A stretch of 64,000 nucleotides of DNA from Dromiciops gliroides (taxonomy: Eukaryota > Chordata > Mammalia > Microbiotheria > Microbiotheriidae): contig NC_057862.1 of the NCBI RefSeq assembly GCF_019393635.1, positions 701,471,825 to 701,535,824 on the forward strand, written 5' to 3'. The notes beneath the pieces are model-generated. The model was given only the letters and a program-made list of their open reading frames with translations. It was not told the DNA's origin and searched no databases. Below are positions 50,629-59,864 of this stretch, one piece after another. Within the stretch, counting starts at the first letter, position 1. Every line of letters starts with the position of its first letter. Made by a program: the position numbers and the translations under genes.

Positions 50629-53601
50629 TTAAGCTGCTAGAGTTTGGGGTATGCCACATTGTTTTAACTGGTTCCCCAATTCTCTGCATGCCAAAGTGGC
50701 AGGGGTTTCTGAATTGTCATTGATCTTTCTAATGCTGTCATAATGTTCTTTATGGTAGAAAATGTGGAGTTCTCTAGCATCAGTTTTGTCTGTGCCACTG
50801 ATTTTCAATAAAGGCTGATTTAATTGATGAACCACAACATTCAGCTGATGCTGCTTAGCAAATGCTACAATTGTATCATTTCCTCCCCACTTTCCAAATT
50901 TCTTTAATTCATCAACATATTCTTCAAAAGGGGAGTCATTTACTATAAAAGACTCAAACTCTTGTCTATGGTTAATCATATAAGAAGCAGCTTCTTGTCT
51001 GTGTCTGAGATGATTTCTACAGTGACCTTCTAGCTGGTCTGCTAAAGCCCTAAAAAGGCAATTTCCGTCTCCTGATACTTTACGAAGACTGAGTCCCAAA
51101 GCATTTAACTGATCAGTGGGATTATTAAATGGGAACTGCCTTTTTCCTCTGAACTCTCTTTGCTCTTTAACAGTTGCTATCTTTAGGGTTTTTACCTCTT
51201 TAGCGTCTACCTCAGGTCTATCTGAAATCTCTTCACCTATGAATGGTGCAGGCTTTATATGAGAGCAATGAATCCATGAGTCTTTTTCACCAATTTTAAT
51301 GGCAGTAGGAGTTGTCAATAATACCTGAAAAGGTCCTTCCCAGGCAGGTTGAGTTCCACTGGTTCTCTGAAAATTCTTTACATATATTTTATCTCCTGGG
51401 TTGAAGTTATGCAATGAAAAGTCTAATGGTCCTGCCTGGACCACAGCTCCTGCCTCATGGAGTTCACGTAGCCTGGTCTGTAATTCCTGTATATAGGAAG
51501 CAACAGAAGTATCACCTCCCACCAGTGATGTATAAACTGGGGAAAAAGTTTTAGCTTGGATAGGAGGGTGACCAAAAAGCATTTCATAAGGAGATATATG
51601 AAGTTCTCCTCTTGGTCTACTTCGTAGATAGAATAATGCCAATGGTAGAACATCAGGCCATTTCAAATGGGTTTCAGTACATAATTTGCCAATCATACTC
51701 TTAAGCTCTTTATTCATACGTTCGACTTGGCCTGAACTTTGTGGATGGTAGGGCGTGTGGAATTTTGGAGTCACTCCCAAGAAAGAGTAGATTTGGGATA
51801 AAATCGAATCAGTGAAATGTGTGCCTTTGTCAGAATCGATGCGGGCTGGTGGGCCAAAACGAGGTACTATCTCTTTAAGAAGAATTTTGGCAACAAAGGC
51901 AGCTGTGGCTCGGGGGCTGGGAAAGGCCTCCACCCACCGAGTGAGCTGATCAACTATAACAAGGCAAAATTTATAATGTCCTGCTTTTGGCATAGTAATA
52001 TAATCAATTTGTAAGTGCTCAAAAGGTGTATATGCTAGAGGACGCCCTCCATAAGCTTTGGCCTTAAAAGCATACTGATTATAAGACTGACATGTGGAGC
52101 AGCCCGAGCAGATTCGAGATGCTGTATTAGTCACACCTGGTGCTATCCAGGTTCTCTTAATAGAGTCTACAATGCCTTGTGTACCAAAATGGCCTTTTCT
52201 GTGAACAGAGAGGCATACCTGGTGGTAGAATTTCCGGGGAAGAAATGGCTTACCTTCCGGAGACACCCAGATGCCATTGATCTGTTTCGCCTTAAATTTC
52301 TTTTTCCACTTTTCTACTTCAGAATCGTCATAGGTTAGGTTGGAAGGAATATCCTCAGAAGGTGAAAGGTTAAATACATGTTCAGGAGCTTCTAATGCAG
52401 CAAGCTTGGCTGCAGAATCGGCTCGTGCATTTCCCTTTGAAACAGGGTCACTATTCCCTGTGTGGGCAGGGCAATGTACAACGGCTAGGGAAGAAGGCAG
52501 TTTTAGGGCATCTAAGAGGTCCTTGATAAGGTCCCCATTGGCAATAGCCTTGCCCGAGGATGTTAGAAAGCCTCGTTGACGCCAAATCATACCAATAAAG
52601 TGGCATATGCCAAAGCCATATTTCGAGTCAGTAAAAATGGTGGCACTCTTATCTTTAGCTATATTACAGGCCTGTGTAAGAGCCACAAGTTCAGCAGCCT
52701 GTGCACTAAAATGGGAAGGCAGAGAAGCTGCCCAGAGGGTGTCATAATCAGAAACTACAGCAGCTCCAGTAAAATGGGTTCCCTCTCTCATAAATGAGGA
52801 ACCATCTGTATAGAGGACAAGATCAGGATTTTCTAAAGGTGTATCAAAAAGATCATCACGGGGTTTTTCAGCCATATCAACTAAAGAAGCACAGTCATGC
52901 AACGGTTCCCCCGAGAATGGTAAATTAGGGAGTAGTGTTGCTGGATTAAGAACTGTGCAGCGTTTTAAAGTGATATTCTCATTACCTAACAGGGTTATTT
53001 CATACTTAGCCAGCCTTTGATCTGAAAAGGCTTGTGTCCTGTGACGTAGTAAGAGAGCCTCCACTTCGTGAGGGCATTGCACAGTTAGAGGGTTACCTAG
53101 GACCAAATCAGAGGCTTTTTCTACCAAAAGCGCTGTGGCCGCCACTGCTCTAAGGCAAGGTGGCACTCCAGCCGCTACAGGGTCCAGCTGAATTGAATAG
53201 TAGGCTATAGGACGCTGGTTAGGCCCCAGTGACTGAGTCAGGACTCCAGAAGCCACCCCCCTTTGTTCATGCACAAAGAGAGTGAAAGGCTTACTATAAT
53301 CTGGCAGTCCTAGGGCAGGTGCTGATAACAAGGCCCGTTTTAATTCTTTTATGGCTGAGAGATGCTGGGGATCCAACTGTAAAATGTCTGGAACAGAACT
53401 TTTTGTAAGAGCTATGAGGGGTTTAGTAATTTCACCAAAAGAGGGTATCCATTGTCTACAGTACCCAGCTGCTCCCAGAATGGCTCTCAACTGCCTCTTA
53501 GTAGTGGGGGCAGAGAGTTGTTGAATGGCCTGGACTCGCTTAGAAGAGACAGAGCGAGTTCCAGCAGCCAAAATAAATCCTAAATATTCTACCTGGGGCA
53601 A
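50629..53601 (-). pseudogene. pol: ERV pol, 3' part: RT C-terminus, RNase H, integrase and fused OTU domain
   Basis: About 990 uninterrupted codons following an in-frame TAA that separates them from the RT palm. Numbering from 53,601: RT thumb/connection at 1-250. RNase H at about 260-400 has acidic residues D266, E304, D325 and D395. The integrase zinc domain has H467, H471, C501 and C504. The integrase core has D533, D591 and E627 with exactly 35 residues between the last two. The C-terminal integrase domain ends with a GPF motif at 756-758. A charged linker (about 785-825) leads into an OTU deubiquitinase domain (829-962) and a short tail. The frame is open from integrase through OTU, so they form one polypeptide unless cleaved by the viral protease. 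The upstream TAA would stop normal synthesis, so this is marked as broken. Confidence 0.93.
50640..51135 (-). other. OTU-family deubiquitinase domain at the Pol C-terminus (OTUD3-like)
   Basis: Residues 823-987 of the frame. The catalytic loop reads [18 protein letters not shown], giving Asp845 and the nucleophile Cys848 (TGC at 51,060-51,058). The His motif reads [16 protein letters not shown], with His953 at 50,745-50,743. Between them lie [20 protein letters not shown] and a [16 protein letters not shown] stretch. From my knowledge of the family, this pattern fits cellular OTUD3 better than OTUD4, OTUB, A20 or viral OTUs. OTU enzymes cleave ubiquitin chains; cellular OTUD3 has been reported to act on PTEN and MAVS. 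All catalytic positions are kept and no intron interrupts the domain, consistent with capture from a processed host mRNA. Activity is not proven. Confidence 0.9.
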
Positions 53602-53607
53602 ACACCA

Positions 53608-54744
53608 TTATACCTTTGTCTTAGAAACCTTGTGTCCTCTCTTGTGCAGCTCCAGCAGTAAGTGACGGCTATCTTCCTGACAAATTTCAGCATTAGGAGA
53701 GGCCAAAAGTAAGTCATCAACATATTGTACTAGTGTGGAGGCTTTAAAGGTAATAGAGGCCAGATCCTGCTGTAAAATTTGGGAAAATAATGTGGGACTG
53801 TCTACAAATCCCTGTGGGAGTCTAGTCCAGGTCCACTGTCTATTTTTCCAGGTAAAAGCAAATAAATATTGGAAGTCCTCATGTACTGGTATGGAGAAAA
53901 AGGCAGAGCAAAGGTCTACCACTGTGAAACATGTAGATTCATAGGGAATTGAGGAAATTATCATAGCCGGATTTGCGACTATAGAATGTCTAGGAATAAC
54001 ATAATTATTAATCGCTCTAAGATCTTGCACAAAGCGATAAACAGGTTTACCATCTGGCCCAGGCTTGGGTTTTTTAACTGGCAAAATGGGAGTATTGCAT
54101 GGAGAGTGATGACATGGAATAATAATACCCTGGCTTTTCAAAGCCTCAATTATAGGGGTGATCCCTTCTATTGCTTCCCTAGACAATGGATACTGTGGAA
54201 TGGAGGGGGGTGGTCCCCCCTTAACTTTAAAGGTAACAGGCATGGCAGACTTAAGGAGCCCCACCTCATTAGGGGATGAGGCCCATAAAGACTCAGGAAT
54301 GTCAGAGGGGATTTTGGATACCTCCCCTGCTGTTCCTTGAGCTTCTGTAAGTAAAATTGGTAATAAATGAACAGTATCCTCTGGCAATTGTAAGGAGACA
54401 GCCCCATCTGGAGCACAAGATATGGTTGCTCTAAGCTTGCAAAGGAGATCACGACCTAATAAATTTACAGGGGCATCAGGCATGAGTAAAAATGAATGTT
54501 CCACTGTTAAGGGCCCCATAGATACCATGCGAGGATTCAATTTTGCCACTCTCTGGCTCTTTCCTGAGACTCCCACTACATTCAAAAATCCTACAGGTCT
54601 ACACCCAGCATCTGGTTTGCTTACTAATACTGATTTAGAGGCTCCTGTGTCTAGCAGACAATCATAATAAGTCTCCCCCACTTTTAAGGTGACATGTGGT
54701 TCATTACTCTGGGGAGGTGAATGGACTGGCACAAGTGCATTCAA
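53608..54744 (-). pseudogene. pro-pol: ERV pro and RT N-terminal part
   Basis: Continues the gag frame after its TGA; the first in-frame ATG-like position is not meaningful because translation should come by readthrough. Numbering from 54,744: the aspartic protease has the LLDTGAS active site (Asp32) and a LLGRDLL motif (about 95-101). The RT fingers/palm contain VVDLCSAFF (Asp277), a LPQGF motif (309-313) and YVDD at 341-344, the catalytic pair of class I RTs. The frame ends in TAA at 53,608-53,610, inside RT; the same frame reopens at once in the downstream part. Confidence 0.92.
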
Positions 54745-54807
54745 AAAATCCGGATCTGGGAATATATGGCTTTCATTATCTATGTTCCATTCCTCCCCAA
54801 GACACCA

Positions 54808-54810
54808 TCA
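54808..54810 (-). promoter_or_regulatory. gag-pro TGA, probable readthrough site
   Basis: gag and pro are in the same reading frame with only this TGA between them (context GAA TGA TGG TGT). Gammaretroviruses make Gag-Pol by suppressing a single stop here. The downstream GC-containing stretch was not checked for a pseudoknot. Confidence 0.75.
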
Positions 54811-56187
54811 TTCCTGTGTCCTCTTCTGAGGGGGGTCTTGGTTACCATTATTCTGGTACTGCCTTTCTGTATTCCTCCAAAAGGATCTATTTCTATTTTG
54901 ATTTCGCCTGTAATTAGAATTAGAATTTCTTCTCCAAGTCCTACATTCTCTCAATTCATGCCCCTCCTTACGACAGTAACAACACACCTTAGTGTCCTTG
55001 CTCCGGTATCCACATGGCTGACTAGTAATCGCTGGTGCCAGAATGCTCTGTTTAGGGTGATCTGGATCTTCCTCACGTGAGTCAAAGACATAATTTGCAA
55101 GTTCCTTAATTCTATCTACTGAGAGATTTCTCCAGTCTGGACATTGTTTCAGAAAGTATCTGCGTATTTCTGGCAGTGAATTATAAACAAATGTGTTGAG
55201 AATGATACAGGAATCTCTTAAATCTACTGGATCCAATCTGGTGTACTGTCTAGCGGCCTCACAAAGTCTATCATAAAATCTGTTTGGTCTTTCATTAGCC
55301 TCCTGAGGTAGGCTTAAAAATTTCTGCCAGTTTTCTGGTTTTCTAGAGCAAGATTCCATTCCCTTCAGAAGTGTTTCTCTAGCATCTTTTAATCTTTGGA
55401 AATCCCTATCATCATTATAATTCCACTCTGGATCCTTTAGAGGCCATTCCACATCGGCCTTACCTTTCGCAACAAGGGCATTTCCTGCTGAGATAACATC
55501 TGTAATCTCAGTTGGGGACAGTAAAGTTTCCAAAAGGCAAGTAACATCAGCCCAACTGGGTTGATATGCATTAAATATAGTCCTTAACTGTGAAATTACA
55601 GTGTTAGGATTTTTCTCAAAACTAGGGATGATTGATTTCCATGCGCTCAAGTCACTTGGTCTAAAGGGGCTATATTTTCTGACTTGAATTGGCACTCCCT
55701 TCTTACTATGTTCTATAGCTTCCTGCAGAGGGAGTAGTTTCTGCTGATCTGATTCTGAACTTGGATCATCTCTAGTAGAAACAGCCATTTTGAGGTCTCT
55801 CTCCATATGTGAGAATTTCATTTCGAGGTCTCTCTCCATATGTGAGAATTTCCCCCATATCATAACAATGATAATAACAAAAACAATGATAATAACAAAA
55901 ACAAAAAAAAACCAAAAAAAAATAAAATCCTTAGTCGTATGAACTATGGATGTGGTATTAAAAGGTATTTCAATTGCAGGCATAAAATTTCTACTTATAT
56001 TAAACGTATTTTCCCAAAGATTCTCACGTATACTATTATACAAAAAACTTTTTGCTGCCTGAATGAGGAAAAAACCAATAATGTTATGAAGGACCATTGA
56101 GTAAACTATTCCTCTAAGTCGGGATGTTATGCTGTCCCAATACATTCCGATGAGAAAAATCAAAGGGATAGTAGAATATTCGAGCAT
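54808..56187 (-). CDS. gag: ERV gag
   Basis: 459 codons. Residues about 88-111 form a very hydrophobic segment; residues 114-134 include a tandem duplication (FSHMERDLEMK/FSHMERDLKM). A gammaretrovirus-like capsid domain starts near SPFRPSDLSAWKSIIPSF (173-190), with a major-homology-like stretch at about 293-312 (PQEANERPNRFYDRL). A zinc knuckle C-X2-C-X4-H-X4-C is at 402-415, followed by a basic Asn/Arg-rich tail. Residue 2 is Leu, so the usual N-myristoylation is absent if this ATG is used. The true start may lie at internal Met 117-134, which would remove the membrane segment. It ends with TGA at 54,810-54,808, with pro in the same frame. Confidence 0.9.
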   Translation of the reverse strand: MLEYSTIPLIFLIGMYWDSITSRLRGIVYSMVLHNIIGFFLIQAAKSFLYNSIRENLWENTFNISRNFMPAIEIPFNTTSIVHTTKDFIFFWFFFVFVIIIVFVIIIVMIWGKFSHMERDLEMKFSHMERDLKMAVSTRDDPSSESDQQKLLPLQEAIEHSKKGVPIQVRKYSPFRPSDLSAWKSIIPSFEKNPNTVISQLRTIFNAYQPSWADVTCLLETLLSPTEITDVISAGNALVAKGKADVEWPLKDPEWNYNDDRDFQRLKDARETLLKGMESCSRKPENWQKFLSLPQEANERPNRFYDRLCEAARQYTRLDPVDLRDSCIILNTFVYNSLPEIRRYFLKQCPDWRNLSVDRIKELANYVFDSREEDPDHPKQSILAPAITSQPCGYRSKDTKVCCYCRKEGHELRECRTWRRNSNSNYRRNQNRNRSFWRNTERQYQNNGNQDPPQKRTQE

Positions 56188-56356
56188 CTTGCCCTTTAAA
56201 CTGGGCTGGCTTTTCTGTTTAAAGCAAGACTCTTAGAGGCTTAAAGTCTTTAAGGGAGATTAGACAAAGGGAAAGTCCGTGGGGGGGGGTAATTTGGAAA
56301 ATCCACCGAATTGGCTGGCTTATGGCCAAACTAGGGAGGGTGGGAGGGTCCTTAAG
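56188..56356 (-). other. ERV leader (packaging region)
   Basis: Short leader between primer site and gag with a G-run (CCCCCCCCC on the - strand near 56,281-56,289). No splice donor was confidently identified. Confidence 0.5.
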
Positions 56357-56374
56357 GTCCCTTCGGGGTCGCCA
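56357..56374 (-). other. Primer-binding site, tRNA-Arg-like
   Basis: TGGCGACCCCGAAGGGAC on the - strand, four bases after the 5' LTR. It begins with the required TGG and fits the 3' end of vertebrate tRNA-Arg (TCG/CCG type) with one mismatch, from memory of tRNA sequences. Confidence 0.75.
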
Positions 56375-56378
56375 AAAC

Positions 56379-56961
56379 TGTGAGATTTAAAATTGGATAT
56401 TAGATCATAAATCTCCCCTACTTAACCTTTCCCTTAATTTATCTCCCAAACTAGTAAATGGAAGCAGGTTTTGGTTTTCTAGATAGACCTTTTTTATTTA
56501 TAGTTATGATAGTCACAAGGTGATGTTGGTTAGAAGGATAGGAAAGTAGAAACACAATACAAATCGTCTTAAGTCTAAGCTTAGTCTATATTCCTTATAA
56601 CAACTCACCAAACCGACAAGGCCACCAACCGACAAGGCCACCAACCGACAAGGCCACCTTTGGAGAGAGAGAGTCCGTGCCGCGCCGTCAGGAGTCCCGC
56701 CAAGCAGGCAAAAAGGCCTCTCTCCTTTTCTCCACCCCGGAAGTCAAAAAAAAAAACCCGGCAGGCAGTCTGACATGCGCAGCAGGCGCACTGTACCTGG
56801 CAGGCAGTCTGACATGCGCAGCAGGCGGACTGTACCCGGCAGGCAGTCTGACATGCGCAGCAGGCGGACTGTTCATCTCCTCCCCAAAAGGGTGGTCCTT
56901 GAAAAACTGGCGTCTTTCAGTTATCCTAACCGACTGTTAAAAACTTTCATATTTTACCACA
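56379..56961 (-). repeat. 5' LTR of the OTU retrovirus
   Basis: 583 bp; appears identical to the 3' LTR at an exact offset of 7,870. It carries the putative promoter (TATAAGG near 56,595 on the - strand) that would drive antisense transcription toward the ZNF gene. Confidence 0.97.
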
Positions 56962-57170
56962 GGAAACTGATACCTAAAAAGTACAAGGGAGGGTTAGACA
57001 CTTGACACTTACTAGCTGTGTGACCCTGGGCAAGTCACTTAACCCTCATTGCCCTGGGGGAAAAAAAAGTACAAGGGAATAGTGTGAGTTCATCTAAAGG
57101 GTTCTAGGCTTAGAGTACTTGCCCTACTAGAGAATATTGTAGAAAATGTAGTTGAAATAAAGTGAAAAAA
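56962..57170. other. Resumed ZNF copy 2 flank with SINE fragment
   Basis: Continues the sequence of 14,877-15,000. A partial SINE (56,990-57,055) is inserted with AAAAGTACAAGGG repeated on both sides; copy 1 has the site empty at about 14,893. The duplication ends near 57,170. Confidence 0.8.
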
Positions 57171-57278
57171 CAGCATATTTATACATTACTATTTTTAGAC
57201 AAATCTCCCATTGCACCCACCAACGTTATATTTTCTTTGTTGCTATGTTACGTAGCCACATGGTGGCAATAGAAAACA

Positions 57279-57785
57279 TGTTATGGGGAAAACATGTGGG
57301 TCCTTAGGATTCCTCTGTAAAGAATTATACTCTCATGCACATCCTAGTTAGAAATAAAAGAACAGTTTTATTTGGTACAAGAGAAACTGGCCTGGAGGAA
57401 AGTTTAAAACTCTTTCTTCTCCGACCAGACTGGGGAGCACCCTTTTATGGGGCCTAGATGATGTGACTACCCGAGTGAGGGTGAAATGTCCCTTATTGGG
57501 TGGTGGGTTGGAAGCAGTCTGGTGAGGGTCAGTTCTTTCCCTTCCTAGTACAGCCACTCCTAACAGGATTACCTCATAGAGGGGTGGGGGAGAATGAAGG
57601 GTGGTTGTCCTGGAGTTATCTCAGTCCAGATCCAGGGCTGCTTATCTCTTTAGGTGTGTCTGTCCTTTGGTTTAATTTCAAGGAGAAGGTTCCTTGATCT
57701 CTCTGGAAAACTTCTGGGGTACCCTGGGCCCATCAAACCCATCAAACAATTTAGAAGTGGCCGTCTTGGGTCCAGCTATCACACA
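57279..57785 (-). mobile_element. Probable LTR
   Basis: On the - strand a TATA box (CCCATAAAAGGGTGC near 57,445) and a polyadenylation signal (CAAATAAAACTG near 57,370) sit in LTR-like spacing, with possible TG...CA ends. A convincing target duplication was not found, so the limits are approximate. Confidence 0.4.
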
Positions 57786-59491
57786 ATTCTGTCACTTTTA
57801 AGTTGTGGGGTCAACTTTGAGGGTTGTTGCGTGCTCCGTGTGCCATGCCTCTGAGGCGGTTTCAGTCACCTTCAAGTCATGTCAACCAATGGAATGGAAT
57901 GATGCTTAACAATTAGCTTTGATCAATGTATAACGACCTGCCTCTAGCAAAAGAGGATAAAAAGGCCCTTGGAAGATGCCATGGGAGGTATTCTAGGTCC
58001 TTAAGGTCTTGTGGCTATTCTGAGCTTCTCTTGGCTCTTGGGGACTACTTGGTCTCTGTGTTTCTCTCTCTTGGGTCTCTTTGAGACCATATGCTGCCTC
58101 TGGGGCTTTGAGGATTGAGGAGAGGACCTCTGTAGTCTCAGAAAGAAAAGAGCACTTGGAGAGTAGCTGAGGAGGAGGGGGGAAAGATTGAAAAGGTGGA
58201 AAAAGCAAGGAGATCTTACTTTGGAGGTGAGAAGGGACTCCACTGACAGCTGTTCTTATGGTTGGAGGGAAATGAGGATTTCACACTGAGACCTGGGATT
58301 TTAATGCTTGAAAAGTCTAATTGTCCTCGAGTGGGAGTGGATGGAATTGCCACCCCTGGGGACAACTAGCATTTGAAGGACTTGGAGAGCATGGACACAG
58401 GTTGAGATTTCTAGGAAAATGTGGAAGAAAAAGAAAAGATCAATTAGAGGTGGGTATAGAGCAGGAGGGGATGTTCCCTACCATAGAGCAGTGTTCTGTC
58501 TGAGACCTGCAATGATACGCATTATTCTGAGTTAGGAACAATGGAAAAGGGGAATCCATAGAGGTTAGCACTACAAGCAATGGCAGGAAGCACCTAGAAA
58601 GTTGAGCTTAGAATAGATACCTTGGAGGCTCTGATTATATGAACTATATAGAGGAAAGAAACAGACAGACAGACTAGGTAAGTAGAGGGGCTACAAATCA
58701 GAGAACAAGAAGGTAGGTAAAACAGAAAGAGAAAATGGACAATGAAGAGGGAGAGAAATCCTTGTTAGAGAGGGGGAGAAAAAGGAATGAAATTAAACAG
58801 GACTAGCTGAAGGGGAATTTACATAAGTAAATAAAATGAAAAAGGAGAGAAAAGAAAAAGAAAGAAATTTAGCATGAGAAAAGCAGGAGAGATGAGGAAA
58901 TTTCTAGAGAAACTAGAGTTAAAAGAGTTTTGAGATTTCCCCCACCCCTTAGTTATAAGAGATTTAATGTGATTTAATTATGATAATCAGCATATTAACT
59001 GAAAAATTGTGATTTATTATATTTAGATATCTTATTTTAATTGTATTAGTAGATTAAGTCTCTCTTCTTACTACTTAATAATGTCAGATGATACTTTCCA
59101 ATGTCAAGCATTAGGTAATATCCAAAGATAACACTAGTCAGTAATACTATATTTTAGAAACCACGAGTGTTATGCTTGACTCAAGGGGGTCATGCAGCTC
59201 ACTAGTGATATGCTTGACTAGAAGGGGTCATGCAGCAGAATTATGACCCTGTTGCCACAAGAAGACTGGTAAGAGTATTGGAAAATGCTGATATTTGTCA
59301 CGTAGGCAGTTTCAATATTTCCTAAGAAGATGCTTTAATTTAGATACTTTTAATTAGTATGGTATAGAAGCATTCAAGTTCTGTAGGGGTATAAAAACCC
59401 ATTGATTCTGTAACTCAAGGTCTTTCAGGACCAACCCCTGACTGACTGGCTTTATTGTGAGCTAGGCCCTCCCTCAGTAAACCTATGTTCT
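57786..59491. other. Unassigned, partly LTR-like
   Basis: No gene. GATAAAAAGG near 57,955 and GTATAAAAACCC near 59,389 look like retroviral TATA boxes, and 58,400-58,960 is purine-rich like a retroviral leader. Two 28-bp repeats lie at 59,171-59,198 and 59,209-59,236. Remains of other LTR elements are likely but cannot be bounded. Confidence 0.4.
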
Positions 59492-59650
59492 GGGGGCAGC
59501 TAGGTGGCACAGTGGATAAAGCACCGGCCCTGGATTCAGGAGTACCTGAGTTCAAATCCAACCTCAGACACTTAACACTTACTAGCTGTGTGACCCTGGG
59601 AAAGTCACTTAACCCCCATTGCCCTGCAAAAAACCAAAAAACCAAAACCC
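59492..59650 (+). repeat. MAR1/WSINE1-type SINE
   Basis: Full-length, close to consensus, with an (ACCAAAA)n-like tail; CCTATGTTCT/CCATATTCT flank it. Confidence 0.93.
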
Positions 59651-59864
59651 CATATTCTATGACTTGGAGACTTTGCTGTTTTTTTCCCTTCATTGGACTT
59701 AGAAATTTTCCCAACAGAGTTATGACATCTTCTAAATGGGACAACTAAGGAATATGCATACTTCTTTGCAACACATGGAACTTCTACAAGAATTAATTAC
59801 TAGGGCACTGAGATACTGCAAATGAATGTAAAAAGGCAGAAATAATCAGTACATCATTTCATTC
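59651..59864. other. Unassigned
   Basis: No recognised content; ends with ATTC, the left target duplication of the following LTR. Confidence 0.5.

Larger units (their letters stand above)
48509..56961 (-). mobile_element. Nearly complete endogenous retrovirus with pol-OTU fusion
   Basis: Element of 8,453 bp flanked by GGAA on both sides (48,505-48,508; 56,962-56,965); the paralog at 14,869-14,888 shows one GGAA and no insertion. In element order (- strand): 5' LTR, tRNA-Arg-like primer site, gag, TGA, pro, RT with an internal TAA, RNase H, integrase, OTU domain, 1.5 kb without env, polypurine tract, 3' LTR. The 4-bp duplication, same-frame gag-pro, C2HC Gag knuckle, D,D-35-E integrase and gamma-like RT place it with class I (gammaretrovirus-like) elements. 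It inserted antisense to the upstream ZNF gene, after the segmental duplication. Confidence 0.95.

Noticed and set aside
59415..59744. Recurrent ORFs containing QLGLSDLPRVTQLVSVKCLR
   Set aside because: These are SINE translations; the same peptide appears at many SINE positions across the window.
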